Source: Drouetiella sp036703255
Lineage (GTDB): Bacteria; Cyanobacteriota; Cyanobacteriia; Elainellales; Elainellaceae
Reading direction: 5' to 3'
Length of the DNA stretch: 64,000 bases
NCBI GenBank assembly: GCA_036703255.1
Contig: DATNPL010000203.1
Coordinates: 1 to 64,000 of the forward strand
This document shows positions 53,293-61,115 of the stretch, in pieces. Below the pieces are notes generated by a model. It made no database searches. It was not told where the DNA came from and saw nothing but the letters and a program-made list of their open reading frames with translations. Each line of letters starts with the position of its first letter. Within the stretch, counting starts at the first letter, position 1. Both the position numbers and the translations under genes were made by a program.

Positions 53293-53521
53293 AAAAAAGT
53301 TCCGGTAGTGAAATGTAGGAGAAGCCTTACTAGAAGCCTCACTAGGTGATCTACTGCTTCTTAATAGAGTTTTCCTTGTTTTTAAAAGAAATCCCGTGTA
53401 GAGAAGCCGTCATGATCTTATCTTAACTGTTCGTAAAATAACTGGCTTTCTTCAGGCTTTGTTTGCAGCTCTCAGTAGGAATTCCAAACCTCAGTAGATC
53501 GCAAAGTCCTCCTCAATTTTT

Positions 53522-53572
53522 CTAAAAGCTAGATTTCAAAGGCGTGGAGCGCCTTTGAAATCTAGCTTTTAG
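53522..53572. repeat. Intergenic palindrome G1
   Basis: CTAAAAGCTAGATTTCAAAGG opens a 24-base left arm that is exactly mirrored on the right, apart from one T-G pair next to the loop GGA. It is joined directly to palindrome G2, sharing base 53572. Its core GGCGTGGAGCGCC is the reverse complement of the core of palindrome F. Confidence 0.92.
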
Positions 53573-53604
53573 GTTTTGTGGCGCGCTCCGCGCGCCACAA
53601 AACC
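53572..53604. repeat. Intergenic palindrome G2
   Basis: Two perfect 15-base arms, GGTTTTGTGGCGCGC and its complement, surround the loop TCC. It is in tandem with G1, downstream of bestrophin and upstream of typA on the minus strand. It is the nearest relative of palindrome A. Confidence 0.92.
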
Positions 53605-53672
53605 CTGATTTGCAATCTACCAAACATTGCTGGATCGGTTCTGGCAGAGCGCAGATTCAGGTGCAGGACAGC

Positions 53673-54590
53673 CTATGTTTCGTCTAAACCGCTGACGCTA
53701 ACGGGTTCCAGGGTGATGATGTCATTAATATTGCGCTGCATCGTCTCACAAAAGGTATCCAGAGGCAGATCGTTGGCATCGCGGCCAAACGGGTTTTCAA
53801 TTTCCAGCCCAATTTCTTCGATGCCAAACAGCGTAAAGCTAATGAGTGCGACGATCGCCCCCGTCAGCCACTGCAAGTCTCCAACAAATTGAAACGGCAG
53901 CGTCAGGCAATAGATCAGCAAAAGCTGCTTGAGGTGAATGGCGTAGGCCAGCGGAATCGGAGTCTTGAGAATGCGCTCACAGCCTCCCAAACAATCGACC
54001 ATTTCATTCAACGTTTTCAACAGCGTGTTGAGCTGAAACCCATCCAAACAGCCTCGCTGAAACTGCTGCTGCAAGTAATCTTGAATCCAGACCGCAATTT
54101 CTAACGGCGGATTGTTCATGGTTTTGAGCGTCGAGTACCGAGCTTTAGATAGCAGCGGCTCTAGCTCTGGGTTAATTGGCTCTTGGCGCAAATGCAGTTT
54201 TATCGCTACCGCAAAAGCAATCACCAGGTGCAATGTGGCAATTTTGGTGGTGCGATCGTGCAGATCTTTTTCCCGAATTGAAACCCAAATGTTTCTCGCC
54301 AGGTTGCGAACAGAGTTAATCAGATTGCCCCAGAGCTTGCGTCCTTCCCAAAACCGCTCATAGGCCGTATTGGTGCGGAAGACCAGCATTAAACCCAAAA
54401 CAATATTGGGGATGACGCCTGCCAGAATGGGCAGAGCGACAGGCACCCCCAGGTAGTGGAGCCAAGAAATGAACAGTCCAAACAGGCCGCAGAGCAGCGT
54501 GCGTGAAAAAACGGCGGGCAAAACAGAACCGCGCAGCTTCAGCGCCGATCGCAGCCAATTTTTTTGGTTCCAAAAGACCTTAAAGGACAT
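53673..54590 (-). CDS. Bestrophin-like chloride channel family protein
   Basis: This 305-residue protein has four transmembrane segments and the bestrophin-type FRTNTAYERFWEGRKLWGNLINSVRNLAR loop. A long cytoplasmic helical middle and an ending (GIEEIGLEIENPFGRDANDLPLD) with the Asn-Pro-Phe-Gly motif complete it. Members form pentameric anion channels. In plants and algae bestrophins pass chloride or bicarbonate in thylakoids. The same is possible here but not shown. Confidence 0.9.
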   Translation of the reverse strand: MSFKVFWNQKNWLRSALKLRGSVLPAVFSRTLLCGLFGLFISWLHYLGVPVALPILAGVIPNIVLGLMLVFRTNTAYERFWEGRKLWGNLINSVRNLARNIWVSIREKDLHDRTTKIATLHLVIAFAVAIKLHLRQEPINPELEPLLSKARYSTLKTMNNPPLEIAVWIQDYLQQQFQRGCLDGFQLNTLLKTLNEMVDCLGGCERILKTPIPLAYAIHLKQLLLIYCLTLPFQFVGDLQWLTGAIVALISFTLFGIEEIGLEIENPFGRDANDLPLDTFCETMQRNINDIITLEPVSVSGLDET

Positions 54591-54692
54591 AGAGACTTGG
54601 AGGGTTGAACATACTGCATTCTAGCCTTCCGTTATTTTGCCCATTTCAGGCGTGGGGCTTTGAATCCTAGATTTATTTCTGGCATTTAACCG

Positions 54693-54741
54693 GGAATGAT
54701 GTGTGAGAGGGGCGCTCCACGCCCCTCTCACACATCATTCC
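54693..54741. repeat. Intergenic palindrome F
   Basis: GGAATGATGTGTGAGAGGGG opens a 22-base left arm that is mirrored exactly around GCGCTCCACGC (loop TCC, one C-A mismatch beside it). It lies after the nucleoside importer operon and is followed by TAAAATCAGCAACGCC, a flank like that of palindrome D. Confidence 0.92.
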
Positions 54742-54757
54742 TAAAATCAGCAACGCC

Positions 54758-55729
54758 TTATTTTTCGTAAGGCTGCCCACTGGCCGCAGGCGGAGTGGCT
54801 TTGCCGCCAAACCCCGCTAGAACAATGATGGTCAACAAATAAGGAATGGCCTGATAGAGCTGAGTCGGAATCATCGCCAGGCCAGCACTCGCCGAAGCCA
54901 GACTAGCCGCCCGAATTTGCAGCGCCGTCCCTAACCCAAACAGCAGCGAGGTGCCAAACGCACCCAGCGGCGTCCAGCGACCAAAAATCATGGCGGCTAG
55001 GGCAATGAAGCCGCGTCCGGCACTCATGCGCAGCGTAAAGGAGCCAACCTGTTCTAGGGTCAGCCACACCCCCGCCAGTCCGGCGATCGCCCCACCCACG
55101 ATCGTGCTAATGTAGCGCACCCGCTCTACGTTAATGCCCACGGTATCAGCCGCACGCGGATGCTCCCCCACCGATCGCACATGCAAACCCCAAGGCGTAT
55201 AAAACAAGACGTAGTGAATTACGCCCGTCAGCAGCAGCATGGTGTAGACGATCGGCTGATGGTTAAACAGCAAGTCGCCTAATACAGGAATCTGCCGCAG
55301 CCCCGGAATCGGGATTCGAGGGAATGTGCCCGGAGCCGTGGGGGCAGTGGCGGTCATCCAGCGCTGATAAATCCAGCCCGTCATGCCCCAAGCCAGCAGG
55401 TTGATTACCGTGCCGCTAATGATTTGATCGGCCTTAAAGCGAATCGAGGTGATGCTGTGTAATCCGCCTAGTAGCGCCCCCGCCAAAATTCCGGCGATCA
55501 CACCCAGGCAGAGGCTGGCGATCTCTGCGGCCGGAATGCCTGCCGCCTGCAACGGCGCATAGGCATACATAGCCGTGAGCTGCGCCACGAGGGCACCCGT
55601 CAGCATCATGCCTTCAATGGCAATATTCACAACCCCTGCCCGCTCCGAGAGGATGCCTGCATAAGCACCCAGGGCGATCGGCGTAGCGGTAATCAGCGCC
55701 AGCTTCAGAAAACCTGTAATTTCCTCCAT
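54758..55729 (-). CDS. BMP-type nucleoside ABC importer, second permease
   Basis: From ATG 55729 this is 323 residues. The start overlaps the preceding stop as TAATG. It has 8-10 transmembrane helices. The BPD_transp_2 motifs are VVNIAIEGMMLTGAL, VRSVGEHPRAADTVGINVERVRYISTIVGGAIAGLAGVWL and GRGFIALAAMIFGRWTPLGAFG, as in NupQ/RbsC-type permeases. It is the last gene of the operon. Confidence 0.92.
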   Translation of the reverse strand: MEEITGFLKLALITATPIALGAYAGILSERAGVVNIAIEGMMLTGALVAQLTAMYAYAPLQAAGIPAAEIASLCLGVIAGILAGALLGGLHSITSIRFKADQIISGTVINLLAWGMTGWIYQRWMTATAPTAPGTFPRIPIPGLRQIPVLGDLLFNHQPIVYTMLLLTGVIHYVLFYTPWGLHVRSVGEHPRAADTVGINVERVRYISTIVGGAIAGLAGVWLTLEQVGSFTLRMSAGRGFIALAAMIFGRWTPLGAFGTSLLFGLGTALQIRAASLASASAGLAMIPTQLYQAIPYLLTIIVLAGFGGKATPPAASGQPYEK

Positions 55730-56850
55730 TACCCCCATCCTCGCGTCAACGGCGCTGTTTCAAGCTGGCTCTTGGGCAGTTTTAAGCGGTAGATCCAACG
55801 GACGATCGCCGGAGCGGCCACAAACAGAAGAATCACGGCCTGGACGATAAAAATCACCTCTTTGGAAACGGCACCGCCCGATCGCAACTGCATGACATCG
55901 CTGCCGTTCCGCAGCGCCCCAAACAGCAAGGCCGCCAGCAGGACGCCGATTGGCTGATTTTGTCCGAGCAGCGCCACCGGAATCGCATCAAAGCCATAGT
56001 CGCTGGAGTAGAGCACAGGCATAGCGCGATCGACTCCCAAAATCTGTACGGCACCCCCTAAGCCCGCCAACGCCCCAGATAGCGTCAGACTCAAGACCGT
56101 TAGCCTGCCGATTTTCATCCCCGCATAGCGGGCAGTCTCTGGACTGCTGCCCACCGTGCGTAGCTCAAAGCCAAAGGTGGTTTTGCTCAACAGCCAGCCG
56201 ACACAGCAGGCGGCCATCAATGCGATCGCCAGTCCCCCATGCAGGCGATCGTAGAAGCGAGGAATGATAGCAGTGGCGAGAATTTCAGGCGTTCGGACGA
56301 TCGTGGGAGATGGGTCTTTCATCGGGTTTTTCACCAGCCAGTCTTGCAGAAAAAACGCCAGGTAGTTGAGCATGATCGTGTTGATTACCTCATGGGAGCC
56401 GAACCGAGCCTTGAGGAAGCCGGGAATGGCACCCCACAAACCGCCGCCGATCGCCCCGGCTATTAGCGCCACCAGCGGATGAATCAGAGGCGGCAGCGGA
56501 ATCGCATAGCCGACAAAGACGGCACAGGTTGCCCCCATGAGAAACTGTCCCGATGCGCCGATGTTAAACACGCCCGTGCGAAAGCCCAACGCCAGCGCCA
56601 GCCCGGTAAACATCAGCGGAATGGCCGAAACCAGCGTGTTGGCAAAGGCATATTGCTTAAAAAACGCCCCATCCAGCAGACCGCCATAGGTGACGGCCAC
56701 CTTGGCCCAATCCCAGTTGAGGGTAAAGCCGATGATCGGCACCGTGATCAACATGGCGGTAGCGATCGCCAACAGCGGCGTAATCAACTGCCGCCCGATC
56801 GTGACGAAAGGCTTTTGTTTTGTGTCTGCCACCCTCTTAGGCTCCTTCAT
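55729..56850 (-). CDS. BMP-type nucleoside ABC importer, first permease
   Basis: From ATG 56850 (TAATG overlap with the ATPase stop) this is 373 residues. The frame is open upstream to 56874, but that part overlaps the ATPase gene and is not needed. It has about ten transmembrane helices with FRTGVFNIGASGQFLMGATC, SHEVINTIMLNYLAFFLQDWLV and RTVGSSPETARYAGMKIGR, typical of NupP-like proteins. It pairs with the second permease to form the channel. Confidence 0.92.
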   Translation of the reverse strand: MKEPKRVADTKQKPFVTIGRQLITPLLAIATAMLITVPIIGFTLNWDWAKVAVTYGGLLDGAFFKQYAFANTLVSAIPLMFTGLALALGFRTGVFNIGASGQFLMGATCAVFVGYAIPLPPLIHPLVALIAGAIGGGLWGAIPGFLKARFGSHEVINTIMLNYLAFFLQDWLVKNPMKDPSPTIVRTPEILATAIIPRFYDRLHGGLAIALMAACCVGWLLSKTTFGFELRTVGSSPETARYAGMKIGRLTVLSLTLSGALAGLGGAVQILGVDRAMPVLYSSDYGFDAIPVALLGQNQPIGVLLAALLFGALRNGSDVMQLRSGGAVSKEVIFIVQAVILLFVAAPAIVRWIYRLKLPKSQLETAPLTRGWG

Positions 56851-58397
56851 TAAGCCATTCCTGCCATCAAACATCCCAATCTCTCTCGCGTTGCCTCAGC
56901 GATCGCTAAAGTTTCCAAAATCTTGCCTTGATACATCACCGCAATCCGATCGGACAACGCCAAGATTTCATCTAGCTCAGAAGAGATCAGCAAGACGCCC
57001 ATGCCTTGATTGCGAGCCGCAATGATCCGCCGATGAATCAGCTCGATCGCGCCAATATCGACGCCTCTGGTTGGCTGGCAGGCAATCAGCAGCTTGGCTC
57101 CTCTAGACAGCTCTCGCGCCATGATCAGCTTTTGCTGGTTGCCGCCCGAAAGCGAACCCGCCATCACCCGTGGATTGGCAGGGCGAATGTCAAATTCTTG
57201 GATCAGCTGAGTCGCCTGACGGGCGATGGCCCCTGGCCGAATGAGTCCTTTTTTGGCAAAGGGCGGCTGGTAGTAAGTACAAAGCACGGCATTGTCCGCC
57301 AAGGAATAGGTTTTGACGATGCCGTTCTTGCCCCGATCTTCTGGCACATGGGCTAACCCCTGCTCGATCAGCTGTCGCGGCGATGCCCCCGTTTGATCTT
57401 GCCCCAGGATGTCTATCTGGCCTTGGGCGGACGATCGCAACCCCGTTAATGCCTCCGAAAGCTCCGTTTGACCGTTGCCCTGCACCCCAGCAATGCCGAG
57501 AATTTCACCCGCACAGACCGTCAGATCGACGCCGTTAACAGCAGGCTGGTGGCGATCGTCCCACACCACGAGCCGCCGCGTTTGCAAGACAGCAGCACCC
57601 GCCTGCATAAGCGATTTCTCGACCTGCAAGATCACCTTGCGCCCCACCATCATTTCAGCCAGCAAAGACTCGCTTGCCTGCTGTGGGTCAACAGTGCCCA
57701 CCATCTTGCCCTGGCGCATGACCGAAATGCGATCGGCGATCGCCAAGCATTCCTTCAGCTTGTGGGTAATCAGGACGATGGACAGCCCTTGCTGCGTCAG
57801 TCTACGCAACAGCTCAAATAGCTCTGTGGCCTCGGTTGGGGTCAGCACAGCAGTGGGTTCATCTAGAATCAGAATGCGCGCGCCCCGATATAGCGCCTTG
57901 ATGATTTCCACCTTTTGCTGCACGCCAACGGGCAATTCGCCTACTTTGGCATTGAGATCGACCTGAAGACTGAGCTGATCGGCCAGCGCCTGAATCTGTC
58001 GGGCGGGTTTTGCCCGTTCCAGCAGCCCCAACTGACCGAAGCGCCCCCGCGTTTGCTCTACGCCCAGCACAATATTTTCTAGCACCGTAAACACAGGCAC
58101 CAGCATAAAGTGCTGATGCACCATGACCACGCCCTGCTGAATCGCATCTTTGGGGCTATCGAGCCGCACAGCTTTACCCCCTACCCAAATTTCTCCCTGA
58201 TCTGGCTTTTGCAGACCATAGAGGATATTCATCAGGGTGCTTTTGCCCGCGCCATTCTCGCCCAGCAGCACATGAATTTCTCCAGGCTCTAGGCTAAAGC
58301 TAACGGCATCGTTGGCGACTATACCGGAAAAACGCTTGGTAATTTCGACGGCTTCCAGGGCAGGAGGAGCCAAAGCAGGCAGGGAAGAGGCAGACAC
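56850..58397 (-). CDS. BMP-type nucleoside ABC importer, double ATPase
   Basis: This 515-residue protein has two ATPase domains, as in RbsA/NupO. The first (about 10-245) has Walker A LLGENGAGKSTLMNIL, Walker B LILDEPTAVL and ITHKL. Its signature region reads VGVQQKVEIIKALYRG, in which the usual LSGG is replaced by LPVGVQQ, as in this family. The second (about 268-510) has LSGGNQQKLIMARELSRGAKLLIACQPTRGVDIGA. It powers import through the two permeases. Confidence 0.94.
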   Translation of the reverse strand: MSASSLPALAPPALEAVEITKRFSGIVANDAVSFSLEPGEIHVLLGENGAGKSTLMNILYGLQKPDQGEIWVGGKAVRLDSPKDAIQQGVVMVHQHFMLVPVFTVLENIVLGVEQTRGRFGQLGLLERAKPARQIQALADQLSLQVDLNAKVGELPVGVQQKVEIIKALYRGARILILDEPTAVLTPTEATELFELLRRLTQQGLSIVLITHKLKECLAIADRISVMRQGKMVGTVDPQQASESLLAEMMVGRKVILQVEKSLMQAGAAVLQTRRLVVWDDRHQPAVNGVDLTVCAGEILGIAGVQGNGQTELSEALTGLRSSAQGQIDILGQDQTGASPRQLIEQGLAHVPEDRGKNGIVKTYSLADNAVLCTYYQPPFAKKGLIRPGAIARQATQLIQEFDIRPANPRVMAGSLSGGNQQKLIMARELSRGAKLLIACQPTRGVDIGAIELIHRRIIAARNQGMGVLLISSELDEILALSDRIAVMYQGKILETLAIAEATRERLGCLMAGMA

Positions 58398-58399
58398 CG

Positions 58400-59446
58400 C
58401 TAGTTCACTCCCATAATTTTTGGATCGGCTTTAATGGCTGCCTGCGCCGATGTCACCTTGGCTTTGCACTCCTGAGAAACCTTGCTCTCTGCATCATGGT
58501 AGGGCGCTAAACCTACCCCCCCAGAGGCGATCGTCGCTAGTTCAATTCCTGGCTTGAGCTGTCCGGCCGCAAATTCCTGAATGGCGTTCGTGGTCGCCAC
58601 ATCAATGTTTTTGGTAGCACTGGTCAACAGAGCATCCTTTACTTCCGGGTAGGTGAGGTACTGATCGACATCGACGCCAATGCCCATTCTTCCCGCTTCT
58701 TTGGCGGCCAGCAGACCGCCATTGCCCGTATTGCCGCCCACCGCAAAGATGATATCGGCACCTTGGCTGAGAAAACTCTGCCCCACAGACTTTCCGGTAG
58801 CCGGATCGTTGAAATCGGGGATGTATTGGTTGAGCGTGACAATGCTAGGATTCACAGATTTCGCACCTGCCTGGAAGCCCTGCACATAGCGCTGCACGGG
58901 CGGAATCTCCATTCCCGATACGGTGGCAACCTTCCCCGCTGCGCTGACGCATCCGGCCAGCACACCCGCCAAATAGCCAGCCTGATCTTCGGCAAACATC
59001 AGGCTGGTGACGTTCTTCAAATCTGTGGTGTAAGGATCAACCCCATCTGCGCCGGGTGCATAAGCATAGTCAATAATCACAAACTTCGTATCGGGATACT
59101 TTTTCGCCATTGCCGCCGTGGCATCCCCCATCAAAAAGCCGACCGTGACGATCAGATCGGCTCCTTCAGAAATTTGGGTTTCAATATTTTTTTCGTAGTC
59201 GCTGCTGCCCGCAGAGGCGACATAGGCAAAGCCCAATCCAGCAGCATCTGCCCCTGCTTTAGCCCCTTTGATCGTGTACTCGTTAAAGGATTTGTCGTTT
59301 TCTCCACCTGTATCTAGCACCACACCCACTGACTGTTTTTCAGCAGCAGGACTGGTAGAAGCGCTGGGCGTCGAAGGCGTACAGGCAGCCAAAGCCAGAA
59401 GAGGCAGACTCAGAATAGTTGAGAGTAAACGGATTTTTTTAGTCAT
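58400..59446 (-). CDS. BMP/PnrA-family nucleoside-binding lipoprotein
   Basis: This 348-residue periplasmic lipoprotein has a lipobox in LLALAAC (cysteine at 22). Its PnrA-type binding core reads GVVLDTGGENDKSFNEYTIKGA, with GADLIVTVGFLMGDATAAMA, FVIIDYAYA, FAEDQAGYLAGVLAG and FAVGGNTGNGGLLAAKE. Members bind purine nucleosides for the linked importer. It is the first gene of the four-gene minus-strand operon, two bases before the ATPase. Cyanobacterial members could instead bind other heterocycles. Confidence 0.93.
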   Translation of the reverse strand: MTKKIRLLSTILSLPLLALAACTPSTPSASTSPAAEKQSVGVVLDTGGENDKSFNEYTIKGAKAGADAAGLGFAYVASAGSSDYEKNIETQISEGADLIVTVGFLMGDATAAMAKKYPDTKFVIIDYAYAPGADGVDPYTTDLKNVTSLMFAEDQAGYLAGVLAGCVSAAGKVATVSGMEIPPVQRYVQGFQAGAKSVNPSIVTLNQYIPDFNDPATGKSVGQSFLSQGADIIFAVGGNTGNGGLLAAKEAGRMGIGVDVDQYLTYPEVKDALLTSATKNIDVATTNAIQEFAAGQLKPGIELATIASGGVGLAPYHDAESKVSQECKAKVTSAQAAIKADPKIMGVN

Positions 59447-59622
59447 CTTCGCAATCTAGCGCCAAAGGAAGGGAAAGTGCTTGCTGACAATACATTTGTA
59501 GGCCATGATTCTTATAAACCATACTTTATGATGAAAACTGTTCATAAAAGACGATCGCCCCTGATTACGCCTCAGGCGACGAAAGCAGCTCGCTCATCTC
59601 GTCGGTCAATCCTGCCAGACTC

Positions 59623-60492
59623 CTATTGCACGCCCAATTCTTGAAACAGGCTCAACGATAGGAAAAAGTTGACGACAAAAATGGAAACCCACGTCGTTAC
59701 AACGGCAGCCGTCGCCGATTGACCAATTCCCTTAACCCCACCCGTTGTCGTCAACCCCCAACTACAGCCCAAGATCGCCACAATCGCCCCAAAAATACTC
59801 GCTTTTAGCACCAGGTTAAATAAATCTGAGACTTGTAGCGTCAAGCGCACCGAGTTCAGAAATTCGGAAGGCAGCAGGTGATAGAAATAGGCGGCAACAA
59901 AGACTCCGCCACCAATCCCGGCAACCAGTCCTAGCATGGTCAGCGTCGGCAGCATTAGACAGCAGGCAATCACCCGAGGCACCACCAAAAAATCCACCGG
60001 GTCGGTCTTCAGCATATGCAGAGCATCAATTTGTTCGGTGACGCGCATACCGCCGATTTCGGCTGCAAAGGCCGATCCCACCTGTCCGGCCAGCACGCAA
60101 GCCGTCAAGATGGGCGCTAGCTCTCGGCAAAAGGCGATCGCAAAAGCGCCACCCACCATGCTGACTGCGCCAAAATGAACCAGCTGCCGCGCAGTTTGCA
60201 CCGTAAAGATCATGCCCGCAAAAAAGTTGGTCATCAGCACCGGATTCAGAGAATCGGCAACATCGGTCATATGTTCTAGCACATTGCGCCGATAGAATTT
60301 GCCCTTAAACAAATGCACCAACACCTGCCCACCCAGAAATATCCCCAATACCAGCCGCATAATCCACGCTTGATTCCAGGCATCAGAGGCGTCTCGTTTT
60401 CTCAGCGGAGTTACACAAGTATCCGCAGATTTCTCCCTTGAAGAAACGCGATCGGTCAACCAGTTCAGAATCAAACGTAGGAGCGATCGCAT
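59623..60492 (-). CDS. MlaE-family ABC transporter permease
   Basis: This 289-residue protein has an N-terminal extension of about 35 residues and then the MlaE domain. Motifs are VLMTNFFAGMIFTVQTARQLVHFGA, AFCRELAPILTACVLAGQVGSAFAAEIGGMRVTEQIDAL and LGCSWGLTTTGGVKGIGQSATAAVV. MlaE permeases move phospholipids or other lipids between the membranes with an MlaF ATPase and an MlaD MCE protein. Neither partner is next to it. In cyanobacteria and chloroplasts (TGD1) the subunits are often scattered. Confidence 0.92.
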   Translation of the reverse strand: MRSLLRLILNWLTDRVSSREKSADTCVTPLRKRDASDAWNQAWIMRLVLGIFLGGQVLVHLFKGKFYRRNVLEHMTDVADSLNPVLMTNFFAGMIFTVQTARQLVHFGAVSMVGGAFAIAFCRELAPILTACVLAGQVGSAFAAEIGGMRVTEQIDALHMLKTDPVDFLVVPRVIACCLMLPTLTMLGLVAGIGGGVFVAAYFYHLLPSEFLNSVRLTLQVSDLFNLVLKASIFGAIVAILGCSWGLTTTGGVKGIGQSATAAVVTTWVSIFVVNFFLSLSLFQELGVQ

Positions 60493-60755
60493 TCAGTCAT
60501 TTCTCCAGAAGAGTATCAGCTCTATCCCCCCATTTCAGCAGTTTGTTCCATCAGGGGATAAATTTCTGTGAGCGGGTGATTTAAGCTTAGCTCTCACAAA
60601 AATTTATACGGCAACATTCAACAGACTGCTTGCGTGAATGCTTTTTTGCAGGCGTAAATCGTGGTGCGATCGCGCCGCGCAACAATTCACGCCAAAGGTC
60701 TTACTTGTAGGAATTGTAATCATTCCCTGACTTTAGCAAGCCCCCTAGATGTTTT

Positions 60756-60797
60756 GTAGCTTTCAATACTTTTTAATGCATTGCTCATGAGTAACAT
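60756..60797 (+). promoter_or_regulatory. NtcA-activated promoter of the guanidine operon
   Basis: GTA-N8-TAC (60756-60769) is followed after 22 bases by TAACAT (60792-60797), which fits the class II NtcA promoter layout (GTAN8TAC, N22-24, TAN3T). Transcription would start near 60804, about 20 bases before the aptamer. NtcA is the cyanobacterial nitrogen regulator, so expression should rise when combined nitrogen is short. Confidence 0.7.
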
Positions 60798-60819
60798 TTT
60801 CGGTAATTAAATATTTCAA

Positions 60820-61085
60820 AGATACCTAGGGTTCCAGCTAGATGATTCAGTTGAGGAACGTTACTGAAAGGCACTTTGCAGGACTGATTCTTTTGCTCCA
60901 AGCATTGAGGAGATTCCACCTTTCAAGCATTCCCAGATATGAAAGTTTGGTGTTTGGTCCGAGAGGTGTCGATCAGGGTTTGAATGGATGCACAAAGTCT
61001 TTCAAAGTCTGATTACACGGCGGGAGAAAAGCCCGGGAGAAAGTTAGGTTGGCTGAGCCAGCTTAGCTTGATCTCGGGCTTTTTT
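60820..61085 (+). promoter_or_regulatory. Guanidine-I (ykkC) riboswitch with terminator
   Basis: The conserved ykkC elements occur in order: CTAGGGTTCC (60826-60835), GGTCCGAGAG (60956-60965) and ACGGCGGGAGAAAAGCCCG (61017-61035). GGGAGA follows as the P3 end. The 5' AGGGTTCC and GGTCCGAGAG elements are separated by about 120 bases, where a short hairpin is usual. The region 61030-61085 can instead form a terminator: AGCCCGGGAGA pairs with TCTCGGGCT, then TTTTTT. Bound guanidine should hold GCCCG in P3 and let transcription pass. The aptamer precedes a guanidine hydrolase, which fits its known ligand. Confidence 0.85.
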
Positions 61086-61115
61086 GCATATTTTTATCGA
61101 TTTGGGAGTGGTTTC

